A stretch of DNA of 28,893 nucleotides from the NCBI GenBank assembly GCA_030829765.1, contig JAUROO010000144.1:1-28893 (forward strand), given 5' to 3'. The position numbers and the translations under genes are program-made. This DNA is from Miltoncostaeales bacterium. GTDB lineage: Bacteria; Actinomycetota; Thermoleophilia; Miltoncostaeales; Miltoncostaeaceae. Of this stretch, positions 7,847 to 14,812 are shown piece by piece (position 1 is the stretch's first letter; each line of letters begins with the position of its first letter). Under the pieces are notes generated by a model. It worked only from the letters and a program-made list of their open reading frames with translations. It ran no database searches and was not told the DNA's origin.

Positions 7847-9270
7847 GCGGCACCCCCGGTCATCGCGGCATGGCGCGCATCGGCGTCCTTGTAGCGGGCG
7901 ATCGCCTCATGGCGGCGCACGGAGTGGTCCACCACCGGCACGGGGTAGTCGCGGCCCATCACGCATCCCGCCTCGTCCTGGGCCTCGGCATCCATCTTCC
8001 ACGGCTCGTGGATGAACCGATCGGGCACGGACCGGAGCTCCGGTACCCATTCCCGCACGTAGGCGCCTGTGGGGTCGAAGCGCTTCGCCTGCAGCACGGG
8101 GTTGAACACCCGGAAGTAGGGGGCGGCGTCGGTGCCGGTTCCCGCCGTCCACTGCCAGCCGCCGTTGTTGTTCGCAGGATCCCCATCCACCAGATGCCGC
8201 ATGAACTCCGCCTCCCCCCATCGCCAATCGATCAGCAGGTCCTTCACCAGCACGCTCGCGGCCACCATCCGCGCGCGGTTGTGCATCCACCCGGTCGCGC
8301 GCATCTGGCGCATTCCGGCATCGCACAGCGGGAACCCCGTGCGTCCCTCACACCACGCGGCGAACAGATCATCGTCGTCGTCCCAGGTGATGCCACGGTA
8401 TGCGGGCTTGAGCGCACGGGATGCCACGTCCGGGTACCGCGCCATGTGATGCGCGTAGAAATCGCGCCAGGCCAGCTGCCGCCAGAAGCCCTCCCGCGCC
8501 GCATCCATTCCCCGGGAGCCGGCGATCGCACGCCCGACCTGGGACGGCGACAGCACCCCCATGCGCAGGTCGGCCGACAGGTGCGAGGTCCCGTCCACGG
8601 CCGGCAGGTCGCGGTCATCGGGGTAGCGGTCCGCGGCACCGCTGCGGATGAACTGCTCCAGACGCGCCCGCGCCGCCTCCGGACCCGCCACGAGCGGCGG
8701 CGCACCCCCGGGCAGGGCATCCAGGCCATCGGACGCGAGCGACGGGCCCGACAACGCCGGGGGCGGGGCGATGCGCTGCGCCAGCGGCACCTGCTCCCAC
8801 GCCCGCCAGAAGGGCGTGAACACCAGATACCCCCGGCCGCTCGAGCCGGCGAGGTCCTCGGGGGCCACCCTCCACGGACCGCCCACCGCCTGCATCGTGA
8901 CCCCGTCCGCGGCCAGGGCACGCGAGACCGCCGCATCGCGTCGCCGGGAGTACGGCGTCACGTCCCCCGTCACGCAGACCGCATCGGCGCGTGCCTCGTG
9001 CACGACCTCGGGCACCACGGCCGCAGGTTCGCCGGCGCGGACCACCAGGGGTATCCCCCGACCGCGCAATTCGGCATCCAGGGCCTCCAGGCAGGCACGC
9101 AGGAACCGCAGGCGCACCGGGGCCCGGTGGTGCGTCATGGCAAGGAGTGCGGGGTCCGCCACCCACAGCGCCACGACATCACCGCGTGCGGCAGCGTGCG
9201 CAAGAGCGGGATGGTCGTCCACGCGGAGGTCCCTGCGGAACCACATCACCGTGACGGATCGATCGCTCAT
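7843..9270 (-). CDS. phr: Deoxyribodipyrimidine photo-lyase (class I)
   Basis: Light-driven FAD enzyme that splits cyclobutane pyrimidine dimers. The 475-residue product has the N-terminal 'VMWFRRDLRVDDHPAL' of the photolyase alpha/beta domain and the full C-terminal FAD domain: 'TSHLSADLRMGVLSPSQV', 'FWRQLAWRDFYAHHM', 'CDAGMRQMRATGWMHNRARM' and 'NNNGGWQWTAGTGTDAAPYF'. Its length fits the class (about 470). The longest ORF begins at 9408, but family similarity starts at MSDRSVTVMWFRR, so ATG 9270 is used. CACAAT lies 6 bases upstream, suggesting a leaderless mRNA. It is the first gene of a three-gene overlapping operon. Confidence 0.95.
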   Translation of the reverse strand: MSDRSVTVMWFRRDLRVDDHPALAHAAARGDVVALWVADPALLAMTHHRAPVRLRFLRACLEALDAELRGRGIPLVVRAGEPAAVVPEVVHEARADAVCVTGDVTPYSRRRDAAVSRALAADGVTMQAVGGPWRVAPEDLAGSSGRGYLVFTPFWRAWEQVPLAQRIAPPPALSGPSLASDGLDALPGGAPPLVAGPEAARARLEQFIRSGAADRYPDDRDLPAVDGTSHLSADLRMGVLSPSQVGRAIAGSRGMDAAREGFWRQLAWRDFYAHHMARYPDVASRALKPAYRGITWDDDDDLFAAWCEGRTGFPLCDAGMRQMRATGWMHNRARMVAASVLVKDLLIDWRWGEAEFMRHLVDGDPANNNGGWQWTAGTGTDAAPYFRVFNPVLQAKRFDPTGAYVREWVPELRSVPDRFIHEPWKMDAEAQDEAGCVMGRDYPVPVVDHSVRRHEAIARYKDADARHAAMTGGAA

Positions 9271-9276
9271 GAGCCC

Positions 9277-9282
9277 ATTGTG
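9277..9282 (-). promoter_or_regulatory. Possible -10 element CACAAT for the phr operon
   Basis: Minus-strand CACAAT ends 6 bases before ATG 9270, the leaderless spacing seen elsewhere in the window. Confidence 0.35.
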
Positions 9283-9374
9283 GCCCCTGTCGGCCCCTAC
9301 GCAGGGACACAACGGCACTGCGGGAAACCCGCATCCGCATCCGCGCAGGCCCCGATGCCCGCGCACGGGCGCCG

Positions 9375-9398
9375 CCGTACGTTGGAGGTGCAGTACGG
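9375..9398. promoter_or_regulatory. Inverted repeat CCGTAC-N12-GTACGG upstream of phr
   Basis: A perfect 6-bp inverted repeat with a 12-base spacer lies about 105 bp upstream of the photolyase start, in a 223-bp gap without a convincing gene. It could be an operator for the operon or chance. It does not match the LitR-type TACA/TGTA pattern. Confidence 0.25.
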
Positions 9399-9493
9399 AC
9401 GCTGGCATCCGGGACGGCGACCCTCCCCAGCGCTGATTCGGGGGAACGGCCGCAGGCGGGGTTCACGCCCCGTGGAGGAGGGGCCTCCCGGTG

Positions 9494-9796
9494 TCAGTCC
9501 GTGCTGACGTCGTCCGTCAGCCGGACGGTCATCTCGACCAGCCGGGCATCGGGCATCCGCGCCGTGAGCAGCATCTCCTTCGCGAGCCTGCCGCCATCGC
9601 GGGCAGCCTCGGCCATCGCCTGCTCAACGCCGATCGCGAACGCAGCCTCGATGCGCCGACGCACCGGGTCCACCCGCACCGGCCCCACCGGGCGCGTGCC
9701 GGGCATGGCCTGCGACGCCTCGGTCAGGCGCGCGGTGGACCCGGCATCGAGTTCCTCGGGGTTCTCGGCCGTGAACCGGATGACGTACTTGCTCAC
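9494..9796 (-). CDS. Conserved-looking small protein, unknown
   Basis: A 100-residue soluble protein with no family I can name. It begins SKYVIRFTAENPEEL, has a helical middle with 'RRRIEAAFAIGVEQAMAEAARDGG' (in part) and ends in an acidic, Thr/Val-rich tail. The GTG start at 9796 overlaps the stop of the upstream gene (GTGA), so the two can be coupled. A TACGCT hexamer 6 bases before the GTG suggests it also has its own leaderless promoter. The longer ORF start (9838) lies inside the upstream gene and is unlikely. Confidence 0.6.
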   Translation of the reverse strand: MSKYVIRFTAENPEELDAGSTARLTEASQAMPGTRPVGPVRVDPVRRRIEAAFAIGVEQAMAEAARDGGRLAKEMLLTARMPDARLVEMTVRLTDDVSTD

Positions 9797-10293
9797 GCGA
9801 CCAGCGTAGACGCGTGCCCGCCCCACCGGTCGGCCCACTGCCGCAGTTCCGCCGCCGTGCAGGCGTCACTCATCTCGTCCAGCGCACGAACGCGACCTGT
9901 GTCGTCCACGCGGGCACGCACCAGCCACGCCCATCCGGGTCCGGACACCGGGCGCGCTGCCCCCACCGCGCTCCCGCCCGGGACCGCCCCCATCACCACC
10001 CGCGCACCGGGCACGGCGGGGTGATCCGCCAGCGCCAGCATCAGCGCACCATCCGCATCCAGCAGATAGGGCCCGGCGCCGCCCGTCAGCACCACGGGCA
10101 GCACCACCTCGGCCAGCGCCAGGGCCAGGTCGGACTCATCCAGCGCGGAAAGCCACTCGCAGGCGGCCTCGGCCTCCGGCCGGGTCAGACCGGGCAGCAG
10201 CACGCGCGTGCCGTCGCCCACGCCGTGCACACGCGAGGGGTCCCCGCCCGACATCGGGGTGCTGTCCACGCGCGTTGCCCGCATCCGTGCCAC
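9793..10293 (-). CDS. Hypothetical protein
   Basis: A 166-residue acidic, Ala/Leu/Val-rich protein with no signal peptide and no domain I recognise. 'GDGTRVLLPGLTRPEAEAAC' and 'LLDADGALMLALADHP' suggest an alpha/beta fold. The start GTG 10293 is chosen because TATGCT lies exactly 6 bases upstream; ATG 10284 is the alternative. It is divergent from the zinc alcohol dehydrogenase, whose start codon lies 12 bases away, so the -10 hexamer of this gene overlaps the first base of that gene. It overlaps the downstream 100-residue gene by 4 bases. Confidence 0.55.
   Translation of the reverse strand: MARMRATRVDSTPMSGGDPSRVHGVGDGTRVLLPGLTRPEAEAACEWLSALDESDLALALAEVVLPVVLTGGAGPYLLDADGALMLALADHPAVPGARVVMGAVPGGSAVGAARPVSGPGWAWLVRARVDDTGRVRALDEMSDACTAAELRQWADRWGGHASTLVA
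9803..9808 (-). promoter_or_regulatory. -10 element TACGCT, internal leaderless promoter
   Basis: Minus-strand TACGCT is 6 bases before GTG 9796, inside the 3' end of the preceding gene. Confidence 0.45.
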
Positions 10294-10299
10294 GCTCCC

Positions 10300-10305
10300 A
10301 GCATA
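10300..10305 (-). promoter_or_regulatory. -10 element TATGCT, leaderless promoter
   Basis: Minus-strand TATGCT with GGGAGC before GTG 10293 (6 bases). It touches the first base of the divergent dehydrogenase start. Confidence 0.45.
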
Positions 10306-11300
10306 TGCGCGCAATGGTCCTCACCGCACCGGCGGGTATCCGTGCCAAGCCGCTGAGGTTCGCCACCTTCCCCGATCCGGTTGCAGGCGCGGGCGAGGTG
10401 GTCATCCGGGTCGAGGCCTGCGCGGCGTGCCGCACCGACCTCCAGCTGTGCGAGGGCGACCTGACGGCGCGGGTGCTGCCGATCATCCCGGGCCACCAGG
10501 TGGTGGGGCGCATCGCCCACGTGGGGCCAGCGGTCACCGGCTGGACAGAGGGCGACCGCGCGGGCCTCACATGGCTGGCGGGCACCTGCGGGGAATGCGT
10601 CTTCTGCACATCCGGGCGCGAGAACCTCTGCACCCATGCGGTGTTCACCGGCTGGGACCGTCATGGGGGCTTCGCCGATCTCATCAGCGCCCGGGCCGAC
10701 GTCGTCGTTCCCCTGCCCGAGGGTCCTCAGGCCACGGCGCTCGCACCCCTCCTGTGCGGGGGGATCATCGGGTTCCGCGCCCTGCGGGTCGCGGGCATCG
10801 CCCCCGGGGCGCGCGTGGGCCTGTACGGCTTCGGGGCATCGGCACTCCAGGCGCTGCAGGTGGCCCGCCACATGGGATGCCGCGTCGCCGTCGCCACCCG
10901 CAACGCGCAGGAGCAGGAACGGGCCCGTCAGATGGGGGCCGAGTGGGCGGGCGGCTACGACGACCCGCCCCCGTTCCCGCTCGACCTCGCCGTCACCTTC
11001 GCCCCAGTTGGCGCGGTGGTGCCACGCGCACTCGCCGCCCTTGATCGCGGCGGCACCGTCGCCGTCAACGCGATCCACCTCGACGGACTGCCCCCCATGG
11101 ACTACGCCGACCTCTGGTGGGAGCGCTCCATCCGCTCGGTCGCGAACGTCACGCGGGCCGATGCCCGTGACTACCTGGCGCTCGCCGCGGAGATCCCCAT
11201 CGTCACCACGATCGAGGAGCACGCCCTGCCCGATGCGAACCGGGCCCTGCAGCGCATCGCCACGGGCGAGGTGGACGGGGCCGCGGTGATCATCCCGTAG
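10305..11300 (+). CDS. Zinc-dependent alcohol dehydrogenase family protein
   Basis: A 331-residue medium-chain dehydrogenase. 'CAACRTDLQLCEGD' carries the catalytic-zinc Cys and 'IPGHQVVGRI' the catalytic-zinc His. 'CGECVFCTSGRENLC' is the complete four-Cys structural-zinc loop. The NAD(P) site is 'VGLYGFGASALQALQVAR', with GFGASA where GxGxxG is usual. It oxidises alcohols or reduces aldehydes; the substrate is not predictable. It resembles AdhA/AdhP-type enzymes. ATG 10305 (MRAMVL) fits the family start; ATG 10314 is possible. The stop is 26 bases from the convergent pilin-like gene. Confidence 0.9.
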   Translation: MRAMVLTAPAGIRAKPLRFATFPDPVAGAGEVVIRVEACAACRTDLQLCEGDLTARVLPIIPGHQVVGRIAHVGPAVTGWTEGDRAGLTWLAGTCGECVFCTSGRENLCTHAVFTGWDRHGGFADLISARADVVVPLPEGPQATALAPLLCGGIIGFRALRVAGIAPGARVGLYGFGASALQALQVARHMGCRVAVATRNAQEQERARQMGAEWAGGYDDPPPFPLDLAVTFAPVGAVVPRALAALDRGGTVAVNAIHLDGLPPMDYADLWWERSIRSVANVTRADARDYLALAAEIPIVTTIEEHALPDANRALQRIATGEVDGAAVIIP

Positions 11301-11326
11301 CGGATGCCCACCGCGGCCCCCGGACC

Positions 11327-11554
11327 TCACCCGAAGCCGTCGGTCAGGTGCTTCACCGCCCCGGTCAACGCCTTCTTCAGCGAGTTGCCCACGTCGGGCG
11401 CCCAGCCCTTGGCCGCCACCGCCACCGCGGCCACCAGCAGGGTCACCATCACCACCATCCCCACGTACTCCACTGTTCCCTGGCCCCGGGCATCGCGCGC
11501 CCGCCACCAGGCCATGGCCGCCCACGCATGCAGGCGTGCCGCCATCGCATCCAT
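11327..11554 (-). CDS. Small protein with class III (pilin-type) signal peptide
   Basis: A 75-residue protein of Flp-pilin type. After a 24-residue basic leader comes G|QGTVEY, where a prepilin peptidase would cut between Gly24 and Gln25, leaving Glu at position +5 as in type IV and Flp pilins. A hydrophobic helix follows (about residues 31-50), then a short amphipathic tail. It is likely membrane-anchored and may assemble into a filament, but no tad/prepilin peptidase gene is in the window. Start ATG 11554 has AAAGGGGG about nine bases upstream. It lies 32 bases after a second pilin-like gene. Confidence 0.7.
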   Translation of the reverse strand: MDAMAARLHAWAAMAWWRARDARGQGTVEYVGMVVMVTLLVAAVAVAAKGWAPDVGNSLKKALTGAVKHLTDGFG

Positions 11555-11586
11555 CACCTCGGTCCCCCTTTGTCTGTCGTCGTGCA

Positions 11587-12234
11587 TCAACCGGGCAGGA
11601 GGCGTTCCAGCAGGGCCCCGGCCCCGCGCGCGAACCGCGAGATGAGCCAGTCGGCTCCCAGACCGCCCAGATCGCGCGAGATGTCCAGGAACGAATCGCG
11701 GAACGGGCGCTGGCCCAGCGTCGCGAGCACCCCGACGATGTTGGCCACCCTGTCCGCGGTGCCCGTCACAGGCGGACGGGACAGCCGGTCCACGGCGCCC
11801 TCGATCGTCTTGACGGGGTCCTTCACCAGGTCCTCCGCCCGTACCCCCACCTGATCCAGGAATCCCCTGCCGGCCTCGATCTGCCCGTCCACGTTCAGCA
11901 GGCCCCACCACAGCAGGCCATCCCACGCCTGCCGCAGCGCCCCGGATGCGCCACCCGTCGCGTCCATGGACGCCATTCGCTCCATGGCGCGTGCCGTACC
12001 CGCCTGCGGAGGTGCGGCCTGCGTGGGCTGGCGCAGGGCCCCCGCGGGTGCACCGCTCAGCGGCGCCGCCACATGGGCGATCACCTCCGGGGCCACGGAT
12101 GGTGCCCCCGGCCAGGGGCCGCGGGCCATCACCATCGCGAGCGCCCCGAAGAGCACCGCCAGGACCAGCGTCAGGCCCACGTGCTCCACGGTCGCCTGAC
12201 CCGCACTCCACCGTCGCTGCGCCAATCCGGACAT
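11587..12234 (-). CDS. Protein with pilin-type N-terminus and long C-terminal domain
   Basis: The 215-residue product has a 12-residue leader followed by G|QATVEH, with Glu at +5 and a hydrophobic helix (residues about 18-38). This is the same class III signal pattern as the next gene. Residues 40-215 are an Ala/Pro-rich linker and a helical domain ('GLLNVDGQIEAGRGFLDQVG', 'RPFRDSFLDISRDLGGLGAD') that I do not recognise. It could be a minor pilin or pilus-associated anchor. ATG 12234 has TAGCGT exactly 6 bases upstream, so the mRNA is probably leaderless. It probably forms an operon with the 75-residue pilin-like gene. Confidence 0.65.
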   Translation of the reverse strand: MSGLAQRRWSAGQATVEHVGLTLVLAVLFGALAMVMARGPWPGAPSVAPEVIAHVAAPLSGAPAGALRQPTQAAPPQAGTARAMERMASMDATGGASGALRQAWDGLLWWGLLNVDGQIEAGRGFLDQVGVRAEDLVKDPVKTIEGAVDRLSRPPVTGTADRVANIVGVLATLGQRPFRDSFLDISRDLGGLGADWLISRFARGAGALLERLLPG

Positions 12235-12240
12235 GGCGCG

Positions 12241-12246
12241 ACGCTA
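12241..12246 (-). promoter_or_regulatory. -10 element TAGCGT, leaderless promoter
   Basis: Minus-strand TAGCGT is 6 bases before ATG 12234 and would drive the two pilin-like genes. Confidence 0.5.
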
Positions 12247-12317
12247 TGGCCGGGCGCCGCGCACGTGTGCGCCGCGCCGTCACGCATGGCCCCCGCGCCC
12301 GCCACAACCGGCATCGC

Positions 12318-12323
12318 TACGCT
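12318..12323 (+). promoter_or_regulatory. -10 element TACGCT, leaderless promoter
   Basis: TACGCT is 6 bases before ATG 12330. Confidence 0.5.
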
Positions 12324-12329
12324 GGGCAC

Positions 12330-12644
12330 ATGTCCATCATCTCGTCCGTCGCGTCCACCGCGGGCCGCGTGGCCCATGACATGCGCTCATCGGTGCACCG
12401 CGCGCGCGTCGAGGGCGAACGCAGGGTGCTGGAGCGCCGCCACCGCCGCGCGCTGGCCGCGCTGGGCGCCCGCGCACATGTCCTGGCCCGCCACGGCGAC
12501 ATACCGGCGGGTGCGCTGGCCGCGGAGATCGCAGAGGTCGACGCGCGTCTGGCGGAACTCGCCGCGGCGGAGGGCCCGGAGGACTCCGTTGCACCATCGC
12601 ACGACGCCGCGACCGCATTCCCCATGCTGGCCGACGACGACTGA
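12330..12644 (+). CDS. Small helical hypothetical protein
   Basis: A 104-residue protein with a strongly basic, Arg-rich helical stretch (about residues 18-55) and a second helix with heptad-like spacing, 'LAAEIAEVDARLAELAAAEG', that could form a coiled coil. The C-terminus is acidic. No known family is recognised. The start ATG 12330 is set by TACGCT six bases upstream; the ORF is open far upstream, but that part is the shadow of the divergent pilin-like gene. Confidence 0.55.
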   Translation: MSIISSVASTAGRVAHDMRSSVHRARVEGERRVLERRHRRALAALGARAHVLARHGDIPAGALAAEIAEVDARLAELAAAEGPEDSVAPSHDAATAFPMLADDD

Positions 12645-12701
12645 CACCCGGGCGGCGCAGGCGTCCGTCGACGCCGGTGCACGAATTCCTTCCCGCCGGG
12701 C

Positions 12702-12707
12702 TATGCT
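12702..12707 (+). promoter_or_regulatory. -10 element TATGCT
   Basis: TATGCT lies 30 bases before GTG 12738, which also has GAGGAG six bases upstream: a normal leadered promoter. Confidence 0.4.
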
Positions 12708-12737
12708 GCTTGTGCAGTCGCAGATGAGGAGCAGTTC

Positions 12738-13010
12738 GTGCGGACGGAGTCCGATCTCCAGCATCATCACCCCGCGGACGCACCCGGGTGCCACCGGTGC
12801 GGCCTGCCCCTGCTCGAGACCGCGACGTTCTGCCCTTACTGCGAGCGCTCGATCCACGAGGGCCCCATCGCCCGGATCCTGCACTGGCGCCCGTCCGCGG
12901 ATGCCGCGCCCCGCGAGCCCCGCATCACCGAGACGCGGGTGCTTGCCGTCGGCTTCGTGCTGTTCGCCGTCATCGCGGCGGCCAGCCTCGTCGCCGCCCT
13001 CGCGATCTAG
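12738..13010 (+). CDS. Zinc-ribbon membrane-anchored small protein
   Basis: A 90-residue protein. An N-terminal zinc ribbon is formed by 'CHRCGLP' and 'CPYCERS' (two CxxC pairs about 13 residues apart, residues 18-36). A linker follows, and one C-terminal transmembrane helix (about residues 68-90). The zinc ribbon should face the cytoplasm if the tail is inserted as a simple anchor. Function unknown. The GTG start is supported by GAGGAG six bases upstream. It is 54 bases ahead of another zinc-ribbon gene on the same strand, probably in one transcript. Confidence 0.7.
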   Translation: MRTESDLQHHHPADAPGCHRCGLPLLETATFCPYCERSIHEGPIARILHWRPSADAAPREPRITETRVLAVGFVLFAVIAAASLVAALAI

Positions 13011-13064
13011 CCCCCGGTACGTCCCCGACCACCGATCCACGCGCCCGGCGCGGGAGGAAAACAC

Positions 13065-13241
13065 ATGCCAGAGGCCCCCGACCAGTCCGACGTCCTCCAC
13101 GTGGGCGATGAGGTGACGGGCTCCTTCCGGTGCGCCGAGTGCGATCTCCTCATCACCTCGCCCACCGAGAGCGACGGGGTGCTCGTGCTCCCGTCCTGCC
13201 CCCTGTGCCACTCCGAGTCGTGGCGGCGCGTCGGCGCCTGA
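13065..13241 (+). CDS. Small zinc-ribbon protein
   Basis: A 58-residue protein: MPEAPDQSDVLHVGDEV, then 'GSFRCAECDLLI', an acidic loop, and 'LPSCPLCHSESWRRVGA'. Two CxxC pairs 20 residues apart, with Trp near the end, form the common rubredoxin-like zinc-ribbon pattern. A strong Shine-Dalgarno (GGGAGGA) precedes the ATG by 7 bases. Function unknown; such proteins are often nucleic-acid or protein-binding accessory factors. It follows the membrane-anchored zinc-ribbon gene and stops 3 bases before the convergent GYD gene. Confidence 0.75.
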   Translation: MPEAPDQSDVLHVGDEVTGSFRCAECDLLITSPTESDGVLVLPSCPLCHSESWRRVGA

Positions 13242-13244
13242 CCC

Positions 13245-13520
13245 CTACCCCAGCAGGTCGTCGGGGTCCATCACCGTGAGGGTGTCGAAGGTGGCGCTGC
13301 CGCGTGCGGAGAGTTCCGCAACCATGTTCCCCGCCGCCTCCTCATCGGGCGCCTCGATCACGCTGATGAAGTCGTAGTAGCCGAGCACCGCCCACTGCTG
13401 CAGCACGCGCCCGCCCAGGTCCTCGATCTCGCGGTTCACCTCGAGCAGGCGCTCGGGGGTGAACCGCAGGGTCTGCAGCCCCTGGGGGCTGAGCGTGGCG
13501 AGGAGGATGAAGGTTTTCAT
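13245..13520 (-). CDS. GYD domain-containing protein
   Basis: A 91-residue protein beginning MKTFILLATLSPQGLQTLR, with the signature 'VLGYYDFISVIEAPDEEAAG' of the GYD family (ferredoxin-like alpha/beta fold, function unknown). Length and motif order fit the family. The ATG overlaps the stop of the upstream membrane-protein gene (ATGA), so the two are coupled. Confidence 0.9.
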   Translation of the reverse strand: MKTFILLATLSPQGLQTLRFTPERLLEVNREIEDLGGRVLQQWAVLGYYDFISVIEAPDEEAAGNMVAELSARGSATFDTLTVMDPDDLLG

Positions 13521-14068
13521 GGGCCGGAGGCGAGTCTACCGGCACGCGCGCCACGACCCCGCTGGCGGCCGCGCCACGCCGGCAGGACGAGCCCGAGCAG
13601 GCCAACCAGCACGAGGGCCACGCCCCCGATGAACGTAATCCATGCACCCGGCCCCACCACGCTGCGGATGGCCGGCACCACGTAGCCCTGCAGGGGAATC
13701 GACTCGGCACCCGCCTTCACCTGCTCGGCGATGTCACCGGGCCGCGATACCAGCCAGGCAACCGCCTGGAGCGTGACGGCCGTCACCACCGCACCGGCCA
13801 TCAGCCCCACCGCGGCCGCCGGCCTGCCACGGCCGGATGCCACCAGCACCCCCATCGCCGCCGCCGCGACGGCCGCGGCGACCAGCGCGACGATGCCCTG
13901 CCACAGCGACAGGCCGCCCTCGGCCACCACGAGGCGGCCGTTCACGAGCAGGCGGCCCCATTCCAGCCCGGTGCCGATGACCACGGCGATGCACGCCGCG
14001 ACCCCCGCCACGAGCAGCACCAGCCGCCCGCGGTGCCCGCCGCCCCCGGTGCCGGTCAGGTCGCTCAC
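13517..14068 (-). CDS. Four-helix membrane protein, unknown
   Basis: A 183-residue integral membrane protein with hydrophobic segments near residues 16-35, 55-78, 85-105 and 140-165. A loop between the last two contains 'SIPLQGYVVPAIRSVVGPG'. The N-terminus is Gly-rich and the C-terminus very basic (RGRQRGRGARAGR). I do not recognise the family; the topology recalls Trp-operon-associated membrane proteins, but this is weak. GTG 14068 is the start. It is divergent from the gene at 14119 and coupled to the GYD gene. Confidence 0.65.
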   Translation of the reverse strand: MSDLTGTGGGGHRGRLVLLVAGVAACIAVVIGTGLEWGRLLVNGRLVVAEGGLSLWQGIVALVAAAVAAAAMGVLVASGRGRPAAAVGLMAGAVVTAVTLQAVAWLVSRPGDIAEQVKAGAESIPLQGYVVPAIRSVVGPGAWITFIGGVALVLVGLLGLVLPAWRGRQRGRGARAGRLASGP

Positions 14069-14073
14069 GTCGC

Positions 14074-14079
14074 TATCCT
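14074..14079 (+). promoter_or_regulatory. -10 element TATCCT
   Basis: TATCCT lies 39 bases before ATG 14119, which has AGGA six bases upstream. On the opposite strand CAGGAT sits 6 bases before GTG 14068, so the two divergent promoters may overlap. Confidence 0.4.
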
Positions 14080-14118
14080 GCCGGGCGATCCCGCAAGCGG
14101 CCCCTCAAAGGACGTCAG

Positions 14119-14433
14119 ATGCAGCGCGATAGTGACGGCATGCCCAACGAGCTCCAGCGCGCCCTGCTGGAGTACACGCCCACGGACCTCGAGGAGGCGC
14201 TCATCGGGTGGACCCGCGAGCACTGGCCCATGGCCGCGCGCTCGATGGTCTACAACAAGGCCGAGGGCGACAACATGGTCTCGGGCGTCCAGGGCGTGCG
14301 GTCCGACGAGGGCCAGCTCGTGATGTCGGTCGCCGCGCGCGTCGCCATCTCCGAGCGTGAGCTGCTCATCCGGGCACTGGCTGCGCTGCTGCCGGAGTGG
14401 CTCGAGCAGCGGTACGGCCTCACCCCCAAGTAG
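14119..14433 (+). CDS. Hypothetical protein
   Basis: A 104-residue soluble protein, probably alpha/beta. Its middle has 'EHWPMAARSMVYNKAEGDNM' and 'LVMSVAARVAISERELLIRAL'; the end is 'LPEWLEQRYGLTPK'. I do not recognise a family. An AGGA six bases before ATG 14119 supports the start; ATG 14140 is a shorter alternative. A weak CGCGG-GCAT-CCGCG hairpin just after the stop (14434-14447) lies between it and the convergent rhodanese gene. Confidence 0.65.
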   Translation: MQRDSDGMPNELQRALLEYTPTDLEEALIGWTREHWPMAARSMVYNKAEGDNMVSGVQGVRSDEGQLVMSVAARVAISERELLIRALAALLPEWLEQRYGLTPK

Positions 14434-14452
14434 CGCGGGCATCCGCGGCGGG

Positions 14453-14794
14453 CTACTCCTTCGGCTCCACCGGGTAGTCCGCCGCAGCCCAGGCATCGAA
14501 GCCCCCGACCAGCACTCCCACCCGGGAGTACCCCTTGTCGAACGCCGTCAGGGCGATCTTCATGCTGGTGGCCTCGCCCGGCCGGTCGCAGTAGAAGACC
14601 AGCTCCTTCTCCTTCGGGAGGGTGTCGATCTCCGAGGTGAAGGACATCGGGTCGATGCGGATGGCATTCCGCACCTTGGTGTCCGCCTCGCGCCACGTGA
14701 GCTCGCGGCAGTCCACGGGCTGCACGTTGTCGCCCATGCGCAGCGACGCGAAGAGGTCCTGCGGCTGCCACTGCGCGATGTCATCCCATGCCAT
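14453..14794 (-). CDS. Rhodanese-like domain protein
   Basis: A 113-residue single-domain sulfurtransferase-like protein. It has 'NVQPVDCRELTWREADTKVRNAIRI' (in part), the substrate-binding half, and the active-site loop 'VFYCDRPGEATS' with the catalytic Cys at residue 69, then 'VGVLVGGFDAWAAADYPVE', the usual C-terminal signature. It probably carries persulfide sulfur on the Cys. GGAGGA lies seven bases before the ATG. It follows a nitroreductase by 18 bases and is the last gene of a redox operon with Bcp. Confidence 0.92.
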   Translation of the reverse strand: MAWDDIAQWQPQDLFASLRMGDNVQPVDCRELTWREADTKVRNAIRIDPMSFTSEIDTLPKEKELVFYCDRPGEATSMKIALTAFDKGYSRVGVLVGGFDAWAAADYPVEPKE

Positions 14795-14812
14795 TGAGAG
14801 GTCCTCCGGGGT

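Noticed and set aside
9385..9490. A riboswitch (c-di-AMP or fluoride-like) in the phr upstream gap
   Set aside because: CGGGGGAAC and GGGGTTCAC looked suggestive, but the other conserved segments of those riboswitches are absent.
9357..9507. A 50-codon plus-strand reading frame in the phr upstream gap
   Set aside because: It is Arg/Pro-rich like shadow frames, lacks a ribosome-binding site and start-proximal hexamer, and runs into the convergent gene.
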